Source of the DNA: Piscinibacter sp.
GTDB taxonomy: Bacteria; Pseudomonadota; Gammaproteobacteria; Burkholderiales; Burkholderiaceae_C
NCBI GenBank assembly: GCA_017983795.1
Contig: JAGOAS010000006.1
Coordinates: 103,960-167,959, forward strand
Direction of reading: 5' to 3'
DNA length: 64,000 nucleotides
Part shown: positions 8,302 to 17,030 of the stretch, piece by piece
Layout: each line of letters opens with the position of its first letter
How positions within the stretch are numbered: the first letter of the stretch is position 1
Translations under genes and position numbers: made by a program
The notes under the pieces: model-generated
The model's database searches: none
Told to the model about the DNA's origin: nothing
The model's input: only the letters and a program-made list of their open reading frames with translations

Positions 8302-9900
8302 TCAGAACGCTGCAACCGAGCCGTTGCTGCGCGGATCGAAGCCGCCCATCAGCAGCCCTTCGGCATCGCGGATCAAGGCGCCGGCATGGCCGACCGATTC
8401 GTCCCAGTCGGTCAGCAGTTCGACGTCATGGCCCATGGCGCGCAGCGTCTCGATGGTCGATTTCGGGAAACGCGCTTCGAGCTTGAGGCTGTCGCTCGCG
8501 CTGCCCCAGGTGCGGCCGAGCAGCCAGCGCGGCAGTTCGATCGCCGCCTGCGGCTCCAGGCCGAAGCGCTGGATGCGGTTGAAGACGGTGGCCTGCGTCT
8601 GCGGCTGGCCGTCGCCGCCCATGGTGCCGTAGACCATCAGGCGGCCATCGGCCAGGCGCGCCAGCGCCGGGTTGAGCGTGTGGAAGGGCCGCTTGCGCGG
8701 CGCCAGCGCGTTGATGTGCGCGGCGTCCAGGCTGAAGCTGCAGCCGCGGTTCTGCCAGTTGATGCCCGAGCCGGCCAGCACCACGCCGGCACCGAACTCG
8801 TGATAGATGCTCTGGATGAAGGACACCGCGCGGCCTTCGCCGTCGATCACGCCCATCCAGACCGTGTCGCCGGGGTCGGTGCGTCTGCCCCAGGGCGCGG
8901 CGCGTCGAGCGTCGATCTTCGTGGCCAGTTCATCGAGCACTTCAGCGCGCAGCAACTCGGCCGGCGCGATGCGCATGAAAGCCGGGTCGGTGACATGCTG
9001 GTCACGCAGGCGGAAGGCCTGCTTGGTGGCCTCGACCTGCGCGTGCACGAAGGCCGCGCCGAGCGGATCGGCATCCCAGCCCTGCAGGCGCTGCATGATG
9101 CCGAGGATCATCAGCGACACCACACCCTGCGAGGGCGGCGTCATGTTGGCGAGCGTGGCGCCAGGGATGGAGAGCGTGAGCGGATCCACGCGCTTCGCCT
9201 GGTGCGCAGCGAGGTCGGCTAGCGTGAGCGGGCTGCCGACCGCCGCGAGTTCGGCGGCGAGCTGCTTCGCCAGCGCGCCGCGGTAGAAATCGTCGCAGCC
9301 ATGTTCGGCGATGCGCGCCAGCGTGGCCGCGAGGCGAGGCTGGCGGAAACGGCTGAGGGCTGCCGGCGCTTGCCCGTCGACCAGAAAGGTCTCGGCGAAG
9401 CCGGCGATGCCCTGCAACTCCTCGCGCTTGGCCGCGGTGGCGGCGCGCTGGCTGTGCGTCACCGGAATGCCTTCGCGGGCGTACCAGATCGCGTCTTCGA
9501 GCAGGCGCGCGAGCGGCAGGCGGCCGCCCCACTCCCGGGCGAGCGCGTGCGCCGCGCCCCAGCCGGAGACGGTGCCGGCCACCGTCAGCGCCGCCACGCC
9601 GCCGCGGAACGGAATGCTGCCGCGCACGCCGCGCTGGGCATAACTCTCCAGCGAGGCCGCGGCCGCGCTCGCGCCGCTGGCATCGATGCCGGCCAGCGGG
9701 CCGCTCGCACCACCGACGACCCAGAAGCCGTCGCCGCCGATCGAATTCATGTGCGGGTAGACGACGGCGATGCTCGCGGCGGCGGCGATCATCGCCTCGA
9801 GTGCGTTGCCGCCCTCGCGCAGCACGCGCAGGGCGGATTCGGAAGCCAGGTTGTGCGGCGCGACGGCGATGCCGCGCCGGCCGAGGAAGGATTGGGTCAT
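8302..9900 (-). CDS. ggt: Gamma-glutamyltransferase family protein
   Basis: A 532-aa protein, about the usual length of the family. These enzymes are Ntn-hydrolases that cleave themselves before a conserved Thr, which then acts as nucleophile on gamma-glutamyl compounds such as glutathione. The self-cleavage region here is DPGDTVWMGVIDGEG with Thr346 as candidate nucleophile; the N-terminal AAAASIAVVYPHMNSIGGDG and the small-subunit TMGGDGQPQTQ segments are also typical. No signal peptide is visible at the ATG at 9900, unlike periplasmic GGTs, so it may be a cytoplasmic paralogue. It is the first gene of a pair with the M16 peptidase, which suggests linked peptide turnover. Confidence 0.85.
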   Translation of the reverse strand: MTQSFLGRRGIAVAPHNLASESALRVLREGGNALEAMIAAAASIAVVYPHMNSIGGDGFWVVGGASGPLAGIDASGASAAAASLESYAQRGVRGSIPFRGGVAALTVAGTVSGWGAAHALAREWGGRLPLARLLEDAIWYAREGIPVTHSQRAATAAKREELQGIAGFAETFLVDGQAPAALSRFRQPRLAATLARIAEHGCDDFYRGALAKQLAAELAAVGSPLTLADLAAHQAKRVDPLTLSIPGATLANMTPPSQGVVSLMILGIMQRLQGWDADPLGAAFVHAQVEATKQAFRLRDQHVTDPAFMRIAPAELLRAEVLDELATKIDARRAAPWGRRTDPGDTVWMGVIDGEGRAVSFIQSIYHEFGAGVVLAGSGINWQNRGCSFSLDAAHINALAPRKRPFHTLNPALARLADGRLMVYGTMGGDGQPQTQATVFNRIQRFGLEPQAAIELPRWLLGRTWGSASDSLKLEARFPKSTIETLRAMGHDVELLTDWDESVGHAGALIRDAEGLLMGGFDPRSNGSVAAF

Positions 9901-9990
9901 GAAGATGATTCGGGCGCGGATCGGTGCGATGCCGCCGGCTGGCGGCGCGCTATCTTGCCAGCCTCGCCGCATGCACGCGCCCCGCCGCCT

Positions 9991-10806
9991 ATGATCCCCG
10001 CCATGTCGCCCTTGACCTCGCCGCAGGGAGCGCTGGCCGGGCTGGCGCGCAGCTTCGTGCAATGGCTGGCCGGCTGGGGGCGCACGGTGCAGCTGGCCGC
10101 GCTGCTGTCGGCGCTGGCGCTCTCGCCCTCGAGCTACCGCGCCGACAGCCGCCGCGCGCTGGCGCGCCATCTGTACCTCGGCACGGCGCAGGCACTGCCC
10201 TGGTTCACGCTGCTGAGCCTCTTGATCGCCATCGTCGTGATCCGCATCGTGCTGGTCACCTCGCACAGCTACGGCCTCTCGCAGTACGCGCTGGAGATGG
10301 TGGTGCGCGTGCTGGTGCTGGAGCTCATCCCGCTGGCCGCGGCGATGGTGGCGGCGTTGCGCTGCACCATCCCGATGGCGGCCGAGGTGGCGGCGCTGCG
10401 CAGCGGCGGCGGCTGGGATGCGCTGGCCGCGCAGGGCCGCGACCCGATGCGCGCCGAGGTGCTGCCGCGCGCCGTGGCCGGCTCGTTCTGCACGCTGATG
10501 CTGGCGGCGGTGAGCAGCGTGGTGGCGCTGGTGGTCGCCTACCTGTCGGTCTACGGCTTCACCAGCGCCGGCTTCGCGGCCTACACGCACACCGTGGGGC
10601 GGGTGTTCTCGCCGGCGGTGTCGCTGATCTTCGTGCTCAAGATCGTGCTGCTCGGCCTCACCGTGGCGCTGATGCCGATCGCCTCGGTGCTCGACGCCGT
10701 GCCGCGGCGCCGCGCCAACACCAGCGCCGAGCTGCAGGGCCTGGTGCGCATGCTGGTGCTGATGGTGATCATCGAGGCCGCCTCGCTGGTGGGCAACTAC
10801 GCATGA
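9991..10806 (+). CDS. MlaE-family ABC transporter permease
   Basis: A 271-aa integral membrane protein with about five hydrophobic segments (for example ALPWFTLLSLLIAIVVIRIV and SLIFVLKIVLLGLTVALMP). It resembles the permease of Mla/Pqi/Yrb lipid transporters, which move phospholipids between inner and outer membrane in Gram-negative bacteria. A second possible start is the ATG at 10003. Its stop overlaps the start of the MlaD-like gene by an ATGA. The ATPase gene (MlaF type) that usually accompanies it is not next to it; upstream is the divergent gamma-glutamyltransferase. Confidence 0.8.
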   Translation: MIPAMSPLTSPQGALAGLARSFVQWLAGWGRTVQLAALLSALALSPSSYRADSRRALARHLYLGTAQALPWFTLLSLLIAIVVIRIVLVTSHSYGLSQYALEMVVRVLVLELIPLAAAMVAALRCTIPMAAEVAALRSGGGWDALAAQGRDPMRAEVLPRAVAGSFCTLMLAAVSSVVALVVAYLSVYGFTSAGFAAYTHTVGRVFSPAVSLIFVLKIVLLGLTVALMPIASVLDAVPRRRANTSAELQGLVRMLVLMVIIEAASLVGNYA

Positions 10807-11741
10807 TGGACAAGCAGCCCAACAACCTCGAGCTCAAGGCCGCGCTGCTGCTCGGCCTGTTCGTCGCGCTGGTGGCGGCGACGGTGCTCTACATCCTCTA
10901 CGCGCGCGGCACGTTCGAGGCCACGCAGCGGCTGGTGCTGGTGGCCGACGATTCCGAAGGCGTGCGCGTCGGCATGGACATGACCTTCTCCGGCTTCCCC
11001 ATCGGCCGCGTGCGCCGCATCGAGCTCGCGCCCGACGGCGCGGCGCGCATCGTGATCGACGTGCCGGTGCGCGACGCCAAGTGGCTGCGCGAATCCAGCG
11101 TATTCACGCTCTCGCGCAGCCTGGTCGGCGGCGCCGCGCTGAAGGCCTACAGCGGCGTGCTGAGCGATCCGCCGCTGGCCGACGGCGCCGAGCGCCGCGT
11201 GCTGGTGGGCGACGCCACCGCCGAGCTGCCGCGCCTGATGTCGGACGCGCGCGAGCTGATCGGCAACCTGACGCGGCTGACCGCCGCCGATTCGCCGCTC
11301 GCCGCCAGCCTGGCCAACGTGCAGACCATCACCGAGCGCGGCACCGGCGCGCGCGGCGCCTCCGGCATGGTGCTGGGCGAGGCCGACGCGAAACAGATCG
11401 GCGCGGCGCTGCAGCGCGTCAACACCTTGCTGGCGCGCATCGACGGCATGGCCGCCAAGGCCGACGCGCAGGTGCTCGGGCCGCAGGGTCTGGTGAACGA
11501 GAGCAAGGCCGGCGTGGCCCAGCTCAACGCCCTGCTCGGCGATGCGCGCCAGACGCTGAAGAAGGTCGATGCGCTGCTCGCCGAGGCGCAGGGCGTGGCG
11601 GGCAACGTGCGCGGCGCCACCAACGATCTCGACGCGCTGCGCGGCGAGGTCGACGCCACGGTGCGCAGGGTCGAGCAGCTGGTCGACGAGGTCAACCGCA
11701 AGTGGCCCTTCCAGCGCGACACGGAGCTGAAGCTCAAATGA
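10803..11741 (+). CDS. MlaD-family (MCE domain) lipid-transport protein
   Basis: A 312-aa protein. One N-terminal membrane anchor (residues of about 13-33, LLLGLFVALVAATVLYILY) is followed by a single MCE domain (ADDSEGVRVGMDMTFSGFPIG, residues of about 45-125). A long helical C-terminal tail with Asp/Leu heptads (QLNALLGDARQTLKKVDALL) follows. MCE proteins form hexameric rings that pass lipids from the permease across the periplasm. Start and stop overlap both neighbours by ATGA, so it is the middle gene of a coupled three-gene operon. Confidence 0.85.
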   Translation: MMDKQPNNLELKAALLLGLFVALVAATVLYILYARGTFEATQRLVLVADDSEGVRVGMDMTFSGFPIGRVRRIELAPDGAARIVIDVPVRDAKWLRESSVFTLSRSLVGGAALKAYSGVLSDPPLADGAERRVLVGDATAELPRLMSDARELIGNLTRLTAADSPLAASLANVQTITERGTGARGASGMVLGEADAKQIGAALQRVNTLLARIDGMAAKADAQVLGPQGLVNESKAGVAQLNALLGDARQTLKKVDALLAEAQGVAGNVRGATNDLDALRGEVDATVRRVEQLVDEVNRKWPFQRDTELKLK

Positions 11742-12280
11742 GGCCGCACGCGCTCTTGTTGACCACCGCGCTGCTGCTCGCGGCCTGCTCGAGCCGGCCG
11801 CTGCCGCCGGATTGGCAGTTGCAGGGCAAGCCGGCGCTCGACGCGGCCATCGCCATGGACCTGGCCGGCGACGGCAAGGGCGCACAGCGCGAGTTCGAGC
11901 GCGGCCGCGCCCTGCTCGCGCGCACCGGCCAGCCGGCGCTGGTGGCGCGTGCCGAGCTGATGCGCTGCGCGGCGCGCGTGGCGAGCCTGGACTTCACGAG
12001 CTGCGAGGGCTTCGAGCGCTGGCGCGCCGAGGCGCCGGCGCCCGAGCAGGCCTATGCGGACTACCTGGCGGGTGCGGCGCTCGACCGTGCGCGCATCGCA
12101 CTCCTGCCGCCGGCGCAGCAGGCGGTGGCCTCGGCCATCGCGGCGAAGACGCCCGCGTCCGTGAGCGCCATCGAGGATGCGCAATCGCGCCTGATCGCCG
12201 CCGCGCTGCTGTTCCGCGCCGGCCTGGCCGACCCGGCCACGCTCACGCTCGCCGCCGACACCGCCTCCGAACAAGGCTAG
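11738..12280 (+). CDS. Operon lipoprotein with premature in-frame amber codon
   Basis: A 180-aa reading frame starting with a lipoprotein signal (LLLTTALLLAACSS; Cys of the lipobox near residue 17). It contains TPR-like helices and is the third gene of the MlaE/MlaD operon, where an auxiliary outer-membrane lipoprotein would be expected. The TAG at 12278-12280 interrupts what reads as one continuous protein: the same frame continues for 38 more helical codons (RRPLLAWLEVLAQRAERAG and onward) to a TGA at 12395-12397. A single G-to-A change of a Trp codon would explain it. It is either a recent nonsense mutation, a sequencing error or readthrough. Confidence 0.7.
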   Translation: MRPHALLLTTALLLAACSSRPLPPDWQLQGKPALDAAIAMDLAGDGKGAQREFERGRALLARTGQPALVARAELMRCAARVASLDFTSCEGFERWRAEAPAPEQAYADYLAGAALDRARIALLPPAQQAVASAIAAKTPASVSAIEDAQSRLIAAALLFRAGLADPATLTLAADTASEQG

Positions 12281-12418
12281 CGGCGCCCCTTGCTGGCCTG
12301 GCTCGAGGTGCTGGCGCAACGCGCCGAACGCGCCGGCGCCGCCGACGAGGCGCAGCGCCTGCGCCGGCGTATCAAACTGGTGATGAGTTCGCGCTGAGCG
12401 GGTGCGGCAGAACGGGGT

Positions 12419-12727
12419 CTATCGCATGGAGGTGATCCGGTCGCCACTGGGCGCGTAGCGGTAGATGCGCTCGTTCAGATGGCGCGTCACCTCGAGGATG
12501 TCGTCCTCGTTCCAGCCCAGCTTCGCCACGCCCTGCCAGCGCCGCACCTGGGCCTGCAGGCTGGCCCAGTCGGTGGCCAGGCGCTTGTCGCGCCAGTGCA
12601 TCTGCGAGTTGTGGCAGGCGATGCAGTGCGTGGTGTAGAGCAGCTCGCCGCGCGTCGGCGCGGGCGGCGCTGCCAGCGCGGGCAGCGAAGCGAAGGCGAA
12701 CAGGCAGACGGCAAGACGATGGTTCAT
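12419..12727 (-). CDS. Small periplasmic mono-heme cytochrome c
   Basis: A 102-aa protein. An N-terminal signal peptide (LAVCLFAFASLPALAAPP) is followed by one heme-binding CxxCH (CIACH). The short C-terminal region (DDILEVTRHLNERIYRY) resembles the small cytochromes paired with other c-type cytochromes in Betaproteobacteria, where it may be an electron shuttle. No partner oxidase or dehydrogenase is adjacent. An ATG 12 bp upstream is an alternative start. The stop is 22 bp from the end of the lipoprotein frame, in convergent orientation. Confidence 0.8.
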   Translation of the reverse strand: MNHRLAVCLFAFASLPALAAPPAPTRGELLYTTHCIACHNSQMHWRDKRLATDWASLQAQVRRWQGVAKLGWNEDDILEVTRHLNERIYRYAPSGDRITSMR

Positions 12728-12795
12728 GCCGGCGAGCATCGCGCTGCCTGCGCCGGCTCGGCTTGCGCGGGCACAAGCGGACGAGGGGCAGAAAA

Positions 12796-13530
12796 TCAGC
12801 GCCCGCCGAGCCAGCCGAACAGGCTCTTGCGCGGCTCGGGCCGGGCGGCGGCTCCGCTGCGCGAGACCATCAGGTTGGCGCCGAGGTAGAGCGCGTTGAG
12901 CAGTCGCGCGGCGCGCTCCAGGCTCATGCCGGGCCAGCCGGCGATCTGCTTGAGCGAGGCCGCTTCGCGCCGCAGCCGTTCGACGGCGGGCGCCAGCGCG
13001 CCGGGCAGCGGCAGATCGTCGAGCGCCGGGTTGCGCAGCACGCGATAGGCCGCCGTGCCGCCGATCTCGTTGAGCAGGCGCCCGCGCGGGCCGAAGAGGG
13101 CGAGGCGCCACAGCGCCGGCGCGAGGGCGTAGTAGCTGTCGTCGGGCGCGGCGCGATCGCCCCTCGCCTGGCCGGGCGGGCGCACCGCCGGCGGCTCGAT
13201 GGCCATCGAGCTGACGCGCACCAGCGAGGACTCCGGCGCCTCGGTCAGCGGCCGCGGCGCGTGGTACACGCCCTGCGCCGGGAACAGCGTCACCGGCCAC
13301 ACCAGTTCGGCGAAGCGCAGGTAGACCAGCGCCGGCTCCTGCACGCGCACGCAGACGGCAAACACCTCCAGCGCATCGTTGCCGTCCTGGCGGCGCTCCA
13401 GCGCGTCGATCTCCGCCATCAGCGTGCTCGAGACGATGGTCGGCCGATCCGGGTCGCGCAGCGTCTGCTGGTGCAGGCGGTCGAACGCGCTGATCTGCCA
13501 GAGCGTCGACGCGTGTTCATCGGTAGCCAT
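12796..13530 (-). CDS. Hypothetical soluble protein, 244 aa
   Basis: I do not recognise the family. The ATG at 13530 is chosen for the GAGAGG ribosome site just upstream. It has no signal peptide and no membrane segment, is rich in Arg and Ala, and has Trp/Tyr-containing beta segments (FAELVWPVTLFPAQGVYH) followed by a helical C-terminal half. The gene start overlaps the end of the YciH-like gene by 14 bp, so the two are probably cotranscribed. Confidence 0.6.
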   Translation of the reverse strand: MATDEHASTLWQISAFDRLHQQTLRDPDRPTIVSSTLMAEIDALERRQDGNDALEVFAVCVRVQEPALVYLRFAELVWPVTLFPAQGVYHAPRPLTEAPESSLVRVSSMAIEPPAVRPPGQARGDRAAPDDSYYALAPALWRLALFGPRGRLLNEIGGTAAYRVLRNPALDDLPLPGALAPAVERLRREAASLKQIAGWPGMSLERAARLLNALYLGANLMVSRSGAAARPEPRKSLFGWLGGR

Positions 13531-13975
13531 TCGTCCCTCTCGAACTTCTCTCACGCGGGGCGCCGAGCTTAGCCGCGCCCGGCGCGAAGTTCGTCACGAA
13601 TAATCGTAAGCGGGTGCAAACATCGGGCCTTGAGCCGCCGGTGCGCTTGGCCGCGTGCCCTTCCTGCACGAGCAGCGCGAGCACGCGCTCGACATGGTCG
13701 CCCTGGATCTCGAGCACGCCGTCCTTGGCCGCGCCGCCGGCGCCGCAGGCGGCGCGCAGGCGCTTGCCGAGCGCGGCCAGCGCGGCGGCATCGAGCGCGA
13801 GGCCGCGCACCACGGTGACCGTCTTGCCGCCGCGGCCGGCACGTTCGCGGCTCACGCGCACCTTGCCGTCGCCGCGCACGGCCTGCCGCGCCGCCTCGGC
13901 GCAGCGGCAGGCCGCCAGCGGCTGGCGGCATTGCGGGCACATGCGCCCGCCGTCGGTGGAGTACACGAGAGTCAT
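13517..13975 (-). CDS. yciH: eIF1/SUI1-like translation factor (YciH)
   Basis: A 152-aa protein. The N-terminal YSTDGGRMCPQC and CRC carry Cys pairs, and the core (GKTVTVVRGLALDAAALAAL, then GDHVERVLALL and KRTGG) is the SUI1 fold of bacterial YciH, related to eukaryotic initiation factor 1, which affects start-codon selection. Family members usually end just after the K-x-x-GG; here about 35 extra residues follow and run into the start of the next gene, so a lost stop codon or small frameshift near 13620 is possible. Confidence 0.8.
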   Translation of the reverse strand: MTLVYSTDGGRMCPQCRQPLAACRCAEAARQAVRGDGKVRVSRERAGRGGKTVTVVRGLALDAAALAALGKRLRAACGAGGAAKDGVLEIQGDHVERVLALLVQEGHAAKRTGGSRPDVCTRLRLFVTNFAPGAAKLGAPRERSSRGTNGYR

Positions 13976-14034
13976 CGCGGGCGGATTCTGCCACTGGATG
14001 CGTATACAGTCCGCCTCTACAGTCTCCCGTCAGC

Positions 14035-16074
14035 ATGAGCGCCCTCGCCACAGACCCCTTCGCCACGCTCAACGAGGAGCAGCGCGCCGCCGTCGAGCAC
14101 CGCGGCGAGCCGCTGCTGGTGATCGCCGGCGCGGGCACCGGCAAGACCATGACGCTGGCCGCGCGCGTGGCGCGCCTGGTGCTCGACGGCGCCGATCCTC
14201 AGCGCCTGCTGCTGCTGACCTTCTCGCGCCGCGCCGCGCAGGAGATGGAGCGCCGCGCCGGCCGCATGCTGCACACGGCGCTGGGGCTGCGCGCCACGCA
14301 AGGCGCGCCGGTGCTGCCCTGGGCCGGCACCTTCCACGCCGTCGGCGCGCGGCTGCTGCGCGAATACGCCGCCTCGCTGGGCCTCGCGCCTCAGTTCACG
14401 CTGCTCGACCGCGGCGACGCCGAAGACCTGATGGGCTGGGTGCGCCAGGAGCTGGAACTCGGCAGCAGCGGCCAGCGCTTCCCGCTCAAGGGCACCTGCC
14501 TGGCCATCTACTCGCGCGTGGTCAATGTGCGCGAGAGCGTAGCCACAGTCGTGCAGACCATGTTCCCCTGGGTGCGCGGCGCCGAGGCGGAGCTGAAGCG
14601 CCTGTTCGCTGCCTATGTCGATGCCAAGCAGCAGCAGCAGGTGCTCGACTACGATGACCTGCTGCTCTACTGGCAGCAGATGATGGAGGAGCCGGCGCTG
14701 GCGGCGGCCATCGCCGCGCGCTTCGACCACGTGCTGGTCGACGAATACCAGGACACCAACCTGCTGCAGGCAGCCATCCTGCGCGCGCTCAAGCCCGACG
14801 GCCGCGGCCTCACCGTGGTCGGCGACGACGCGCAGGCGATCTATTCCTTCCGCGCCGCCGAGGTGCGCAACATCCTCGACTTCCCGGCGCAGTTCGCGCC
14901 GGCCGCGCGCGTGCTGGCGCTGACGCGCAACTACCGCTCGACGCAGCCCATCCTCGATGCGTCGAACGCCGTCATCGCACAGGCCGCCGAGCGCTTCACC
15001 AAGGATCTGCACAGCGGCCGCGAAGGCGTCAGGCCGCGCCTCGTGACCGTGGCCGACGAGCTGGCGCAGGCGCGCTTCGTCGCCGACGACGTGCTGCTGC
15101 AGCGCGAGGCCGGCCTGCTTCTCAAGCAGCAGGCCGTGCTGTTCCGCAGCGGCCAGCACAGCGCCGTACTCGAACTGGAGCTGACGCGCCGTGGCATCCC
15201 CTTCGTCAAGTACGGCGGCCTCAAGTTTCTCGAAGCGGCGCACGTGAAGGATCTGCTCTCGGTGCTGCGCTGGGTGCAGAACCCGCGCGGCCGGCTGGCG
15301 GGCTTTCGCGTCGCGACGCTGATCCCCGGCCTCGGGCCGGCCTCGGCGCGCCGGCTGATGGAAACGATGGGCAGCGCCGAGGATCCGGCCGCCGCGATGC
15401 AGGCCTTCAAGCCGCCCGCATCCGCCGCCAGCGGCTGGCGCGAGTGGCTGACCGCGCATGCGGCGCTGGCCGAGGCCGCGTGGCCCGAGGCGATGGCGCA
15501 GGCGCGGCGCTGGTACGAGCCGCAGCTCGAGCGGCTGCACGAAGACGCCGCCATCCGCCGCGGCGACCTGGCGCAGCTCGAACGCATCGCCGCCACCTTC
15601 TCAGGCCGCGAGCGCTTCCTCGCCGAGCTGACGCTCGACCCGCCGGCCGCCACCAGCGACGAAGCCGAGGAGCCGCAGCGCGACGAGGACTATCTGATCC
15701 TCTCCACCATGCATTCGGCCAAGGGCCAGGAGTGGAACTCGGTGCACGTGCTCAACGCCGTCGACGGCTGCATGCCGGCAGACCTGGCCACCGGCCACGC
15801 CGGCGAGATCGAGGAAGAGCGGCGCCTGCTCTACGTCGCGATGACACGCGCCAAGCACCAGCTCACGCTGCTGGTGCCGCAGAAGTTCCACGTCACGCAG
15901 CAGGCGAAGTACGGCGACCGGCACCTCTACGGCTCGCTGACGCGCTTCATCCCGGAAGCGCTGGCGCAGCGCCACTTCGAGCGCGTGGCGCCGGCCGCGG
16001 CGCACGCTGCCGAGCGCACGAGCGCGCCGCTGCCGGCCATCGACCTGATGGCGCGCGTGCGGCGCGCCTTCTGA
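14035..16074 (+). CDS. UvrD/Rep-family superfamily 1 DNA helicase
   Basis: A 679-aa protein with the motifs of 3'-5' SF1A helicases in order: Walker A GAGTGKT (residues 32-38), LLLTFSRRAAQEM (Ia), the DEYQDTN Walker B (II), GDDAQAIYSFRAA (III), RNYRST (IV), STMHSAKGQEW (V) and YVAMTRAKHQL (VI). Such enzymes unwind DNA in repair, restart or removal of bound proteins. The RecB-like nuclease part is absent. At 679 aa it is close in size to Rep or UvrD but divergent, so it is probably an additional paralogue. It is followed by the convergent H-NS gene after 17 bp. Confidence 0.9.
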   Translation: MSALATDPFATLNEEQRAAVEHRGEPLLVIAGAGTGKTMTLAARVARLVLDGADPQRLLLLTFSRRAAQEMERRAGRMLHTALGLRATQGAPVLPWAGTFHAVGARLLREYAASLGLAPQFTLLDRGDAEDLMGWVRQELELGSSGQRFPLKGTCLAIYSRVVNVRESVATVVQTMFPWVRGAEAELKRLFAAYVDAKQQQQVLDYDDLLLYWQQMMEEPALAAAIAARFDHVLVDEYQDTNLLQAAILRALKPDGRGLTVVGDDAQAIYSFRAAEVRNILDFPAQFAPAARVLALTRNYRSTQPILDASNAVIAQAAERFTKDLHSGREGVRPRLVTVADELAQARFVADDVLLQREAGLLLKQQAVLFRSGQHSAVLELELTRRGIPFVKYGGLKFLEAAHVKDLLSVLRWVQNPRGRLAGFRVATLIPGLGPASARRLMETMGSAEDPAAAMQAFKPPASAASGWREWLTAHAALAEAAWPEAMAQARRWYEPQLERLHEDAAIRRGDLAQLERIAATFSGRERFLAELTLDPPAATSDEAEEPQRDEDYLILSTMHSAKGQEWNSVHVLNAVDGCMPADLATGHAGEIEEERRLLYVAMTRAKHQLTLLVPQKFHVTQQAKYGDRHLYGSLTRFIPEALAQRHFERVAPAAAHAAERTSAPLPAIDLMARVRRAF

Positions 16075-16091
16075 GCACAGCGGCGATGCGA

Positions 16092-16547
16092 CTACTGCAC
16101 CGCCACGCCCGACTCGATCTCCACCGCGCCGCTCTTGCGCGGGCGACCCTTGCGGCCGGCGCCCTTGGTGGCCTTCTTCGCAGCGGCCTTCTTCGCCGCC
16201 GCCTTCTTCGCGGCCGGCCGCTTCTTCGCCGGCGCCTCGATCAGGAAGGCCTCGCGGTCCTTCGCCTCGGCAATCCAGGCCGGCGGGCGGCCGTGGCCCG
16301 TCCAGGTCTGGCCGCTCTTCGGGTCACGGTACTTGGCCACGCCCACGCTGGCGCGGCGCGCGGCCTTGCCTGCCTTCGCCTTGCCGCGGCGCGCGCCGGA
16401 AAGGCCCAGGTCGGCGGCGCTCAGGCCGTATTGCGCGATCACCTCGCGCACCTGGGCGATCACATTCTTCAACTCCTGGCGCCGCAGCGTTTCGGCCTGC
16501 TTTTCGAGTTTGGCGATTTGCGCGCGCACCGACTGATAAGTTGTCAT
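16092..16547 (-). CDS. H-NS-family nucleoid protein with lysine/alanine tail
   Basis: A 151-aa protein with a strong ribosome site (GAGGAAACC before the ATG). The N-terminal 50 residues are a coiled-coil oligomerisation region (QIAKLEKQAETLRRQELKN). The DNA-binding core is YRDPKSGQTWTGHGRPPAW, the characteristic H-NS minor-groove motif. A tail of KKAAA repeats and an AT-hook-like GRKGRPRKSG follows, a combination frequent in Burkholderiales H-NS paralogues. H-NS proteins silence AT-rich, foreign DNA. Confidence 0.9.
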   Translation of the reverse strand: MTTYQSVRAQIAKLEKQAETLRRQELKNVIAQVREVIAQYGLSAADLGLSGARRGKAKAGKAARRASVGVAKYRDPKSGQTWTGHGRPPAWIAEAKDREAFLIEAPAKKRPAAKKAAAKKAAAKKATKGAGRKGRPRKSGAVEIESGVAVQ

Positions 16548-16606
16548 TGGTTTCCTCGACGGTTCGTGAATGGAAATGCCACTCGACTCTGTGACGCGCC
16601 CGATTC

Positions 16607-16653
16607 TGGCCTATTTCGGGAAATCTCCCGACTATTGGCCGGTTTCGGGAAAT
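16607..16653. repeat. Direct 18-bp repeat overlapping a gene end
   Basis: Two copies of TGGCC-NN-TTTCGGGAAAT stand at 16607-16624 and 16636-16653, 29 bp apart. The second copy encodes the last codons (EFPETGQ) of the gene on the minus strand; the first lies just past that gene's stop, upstream of H-NS. It may be a duplicated gene end, or paired binding sites for a regulator of H-NS. Confidence 0.6.
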
Positions 16654-16958
16654 TCCGGCTGCTCCCAATCGAGCAATTCGGCCAGGCGCCGCACCACCCA
16701 CAGCGCCTCGGCCCCGCTCACGCCCGCGCCCTCGGCGCGCAGGCCGGCGAAGCAGCGGCGCAGCACCTCGTCTTCGGCGAGGTGCGCGCCGACCAGCAGC
16801 GCGCGTGCATGCTCGGTGAGCGCTTGCGCGAGGTCTTCGCACAGTTCGTGGCGCGCCGCCACCTCGGCCAGCGGCAGCACGAGCCGCGCGCTGCCGGGCC
16901 GGCTGCGATAAATGTCGGCGAACGCCTCGGGCAACAGGATCTGGGAATGCTCGTTCAT
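16632..16958 (-). CDS. Hypothetical soluble protein, 108 aa
   Basis: I do not recognise the family. The protein is mostly helical and acidic (ARHELCEDLAQALTEHARALL, then AEDEVLRRCFAGL), without signal peptide or membrane segment. It starts at the ATG at 16958, without a clear ribosome site. It lies upstream of, and in the same direction as, the H-NS gene, with 84 bp between. Its last codons are part of the direct repeat described above. Confidence 0.6.
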   Translation of the reverse strand: MNEHSQILLPEAFADIYRSRPGSARLVLPLAEVAARHELCEDLAQALTEHARALLVGAHLAEDEVLRRCFAGLRAEGAGVSGAEALWVVRRLAELLDWEQPEFPETGQ

Positions 16959-17030
16959 CCGGAGTCTGCAATCGCAGCGGTTTGTGTTGGCACAGGGACG
17001 GCGGCGCCGCGCGCCCATAGTCTCGCCTGA

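Noticed and set aside
9901-10590. In-frame N-terminal extension of the gamma-glutamyltransferase
   Set aside because: It runs antisense through the MlaE permease gene and is compositionally unlike the enzyme; the ATG at 9900 starts the conserved region.
16150-16230. Lysine/alanine repeats in the H-NS tail as an unusual feature
   Set aside because: KKAAA tails are common in Burkholderiales H-NS paralogues.
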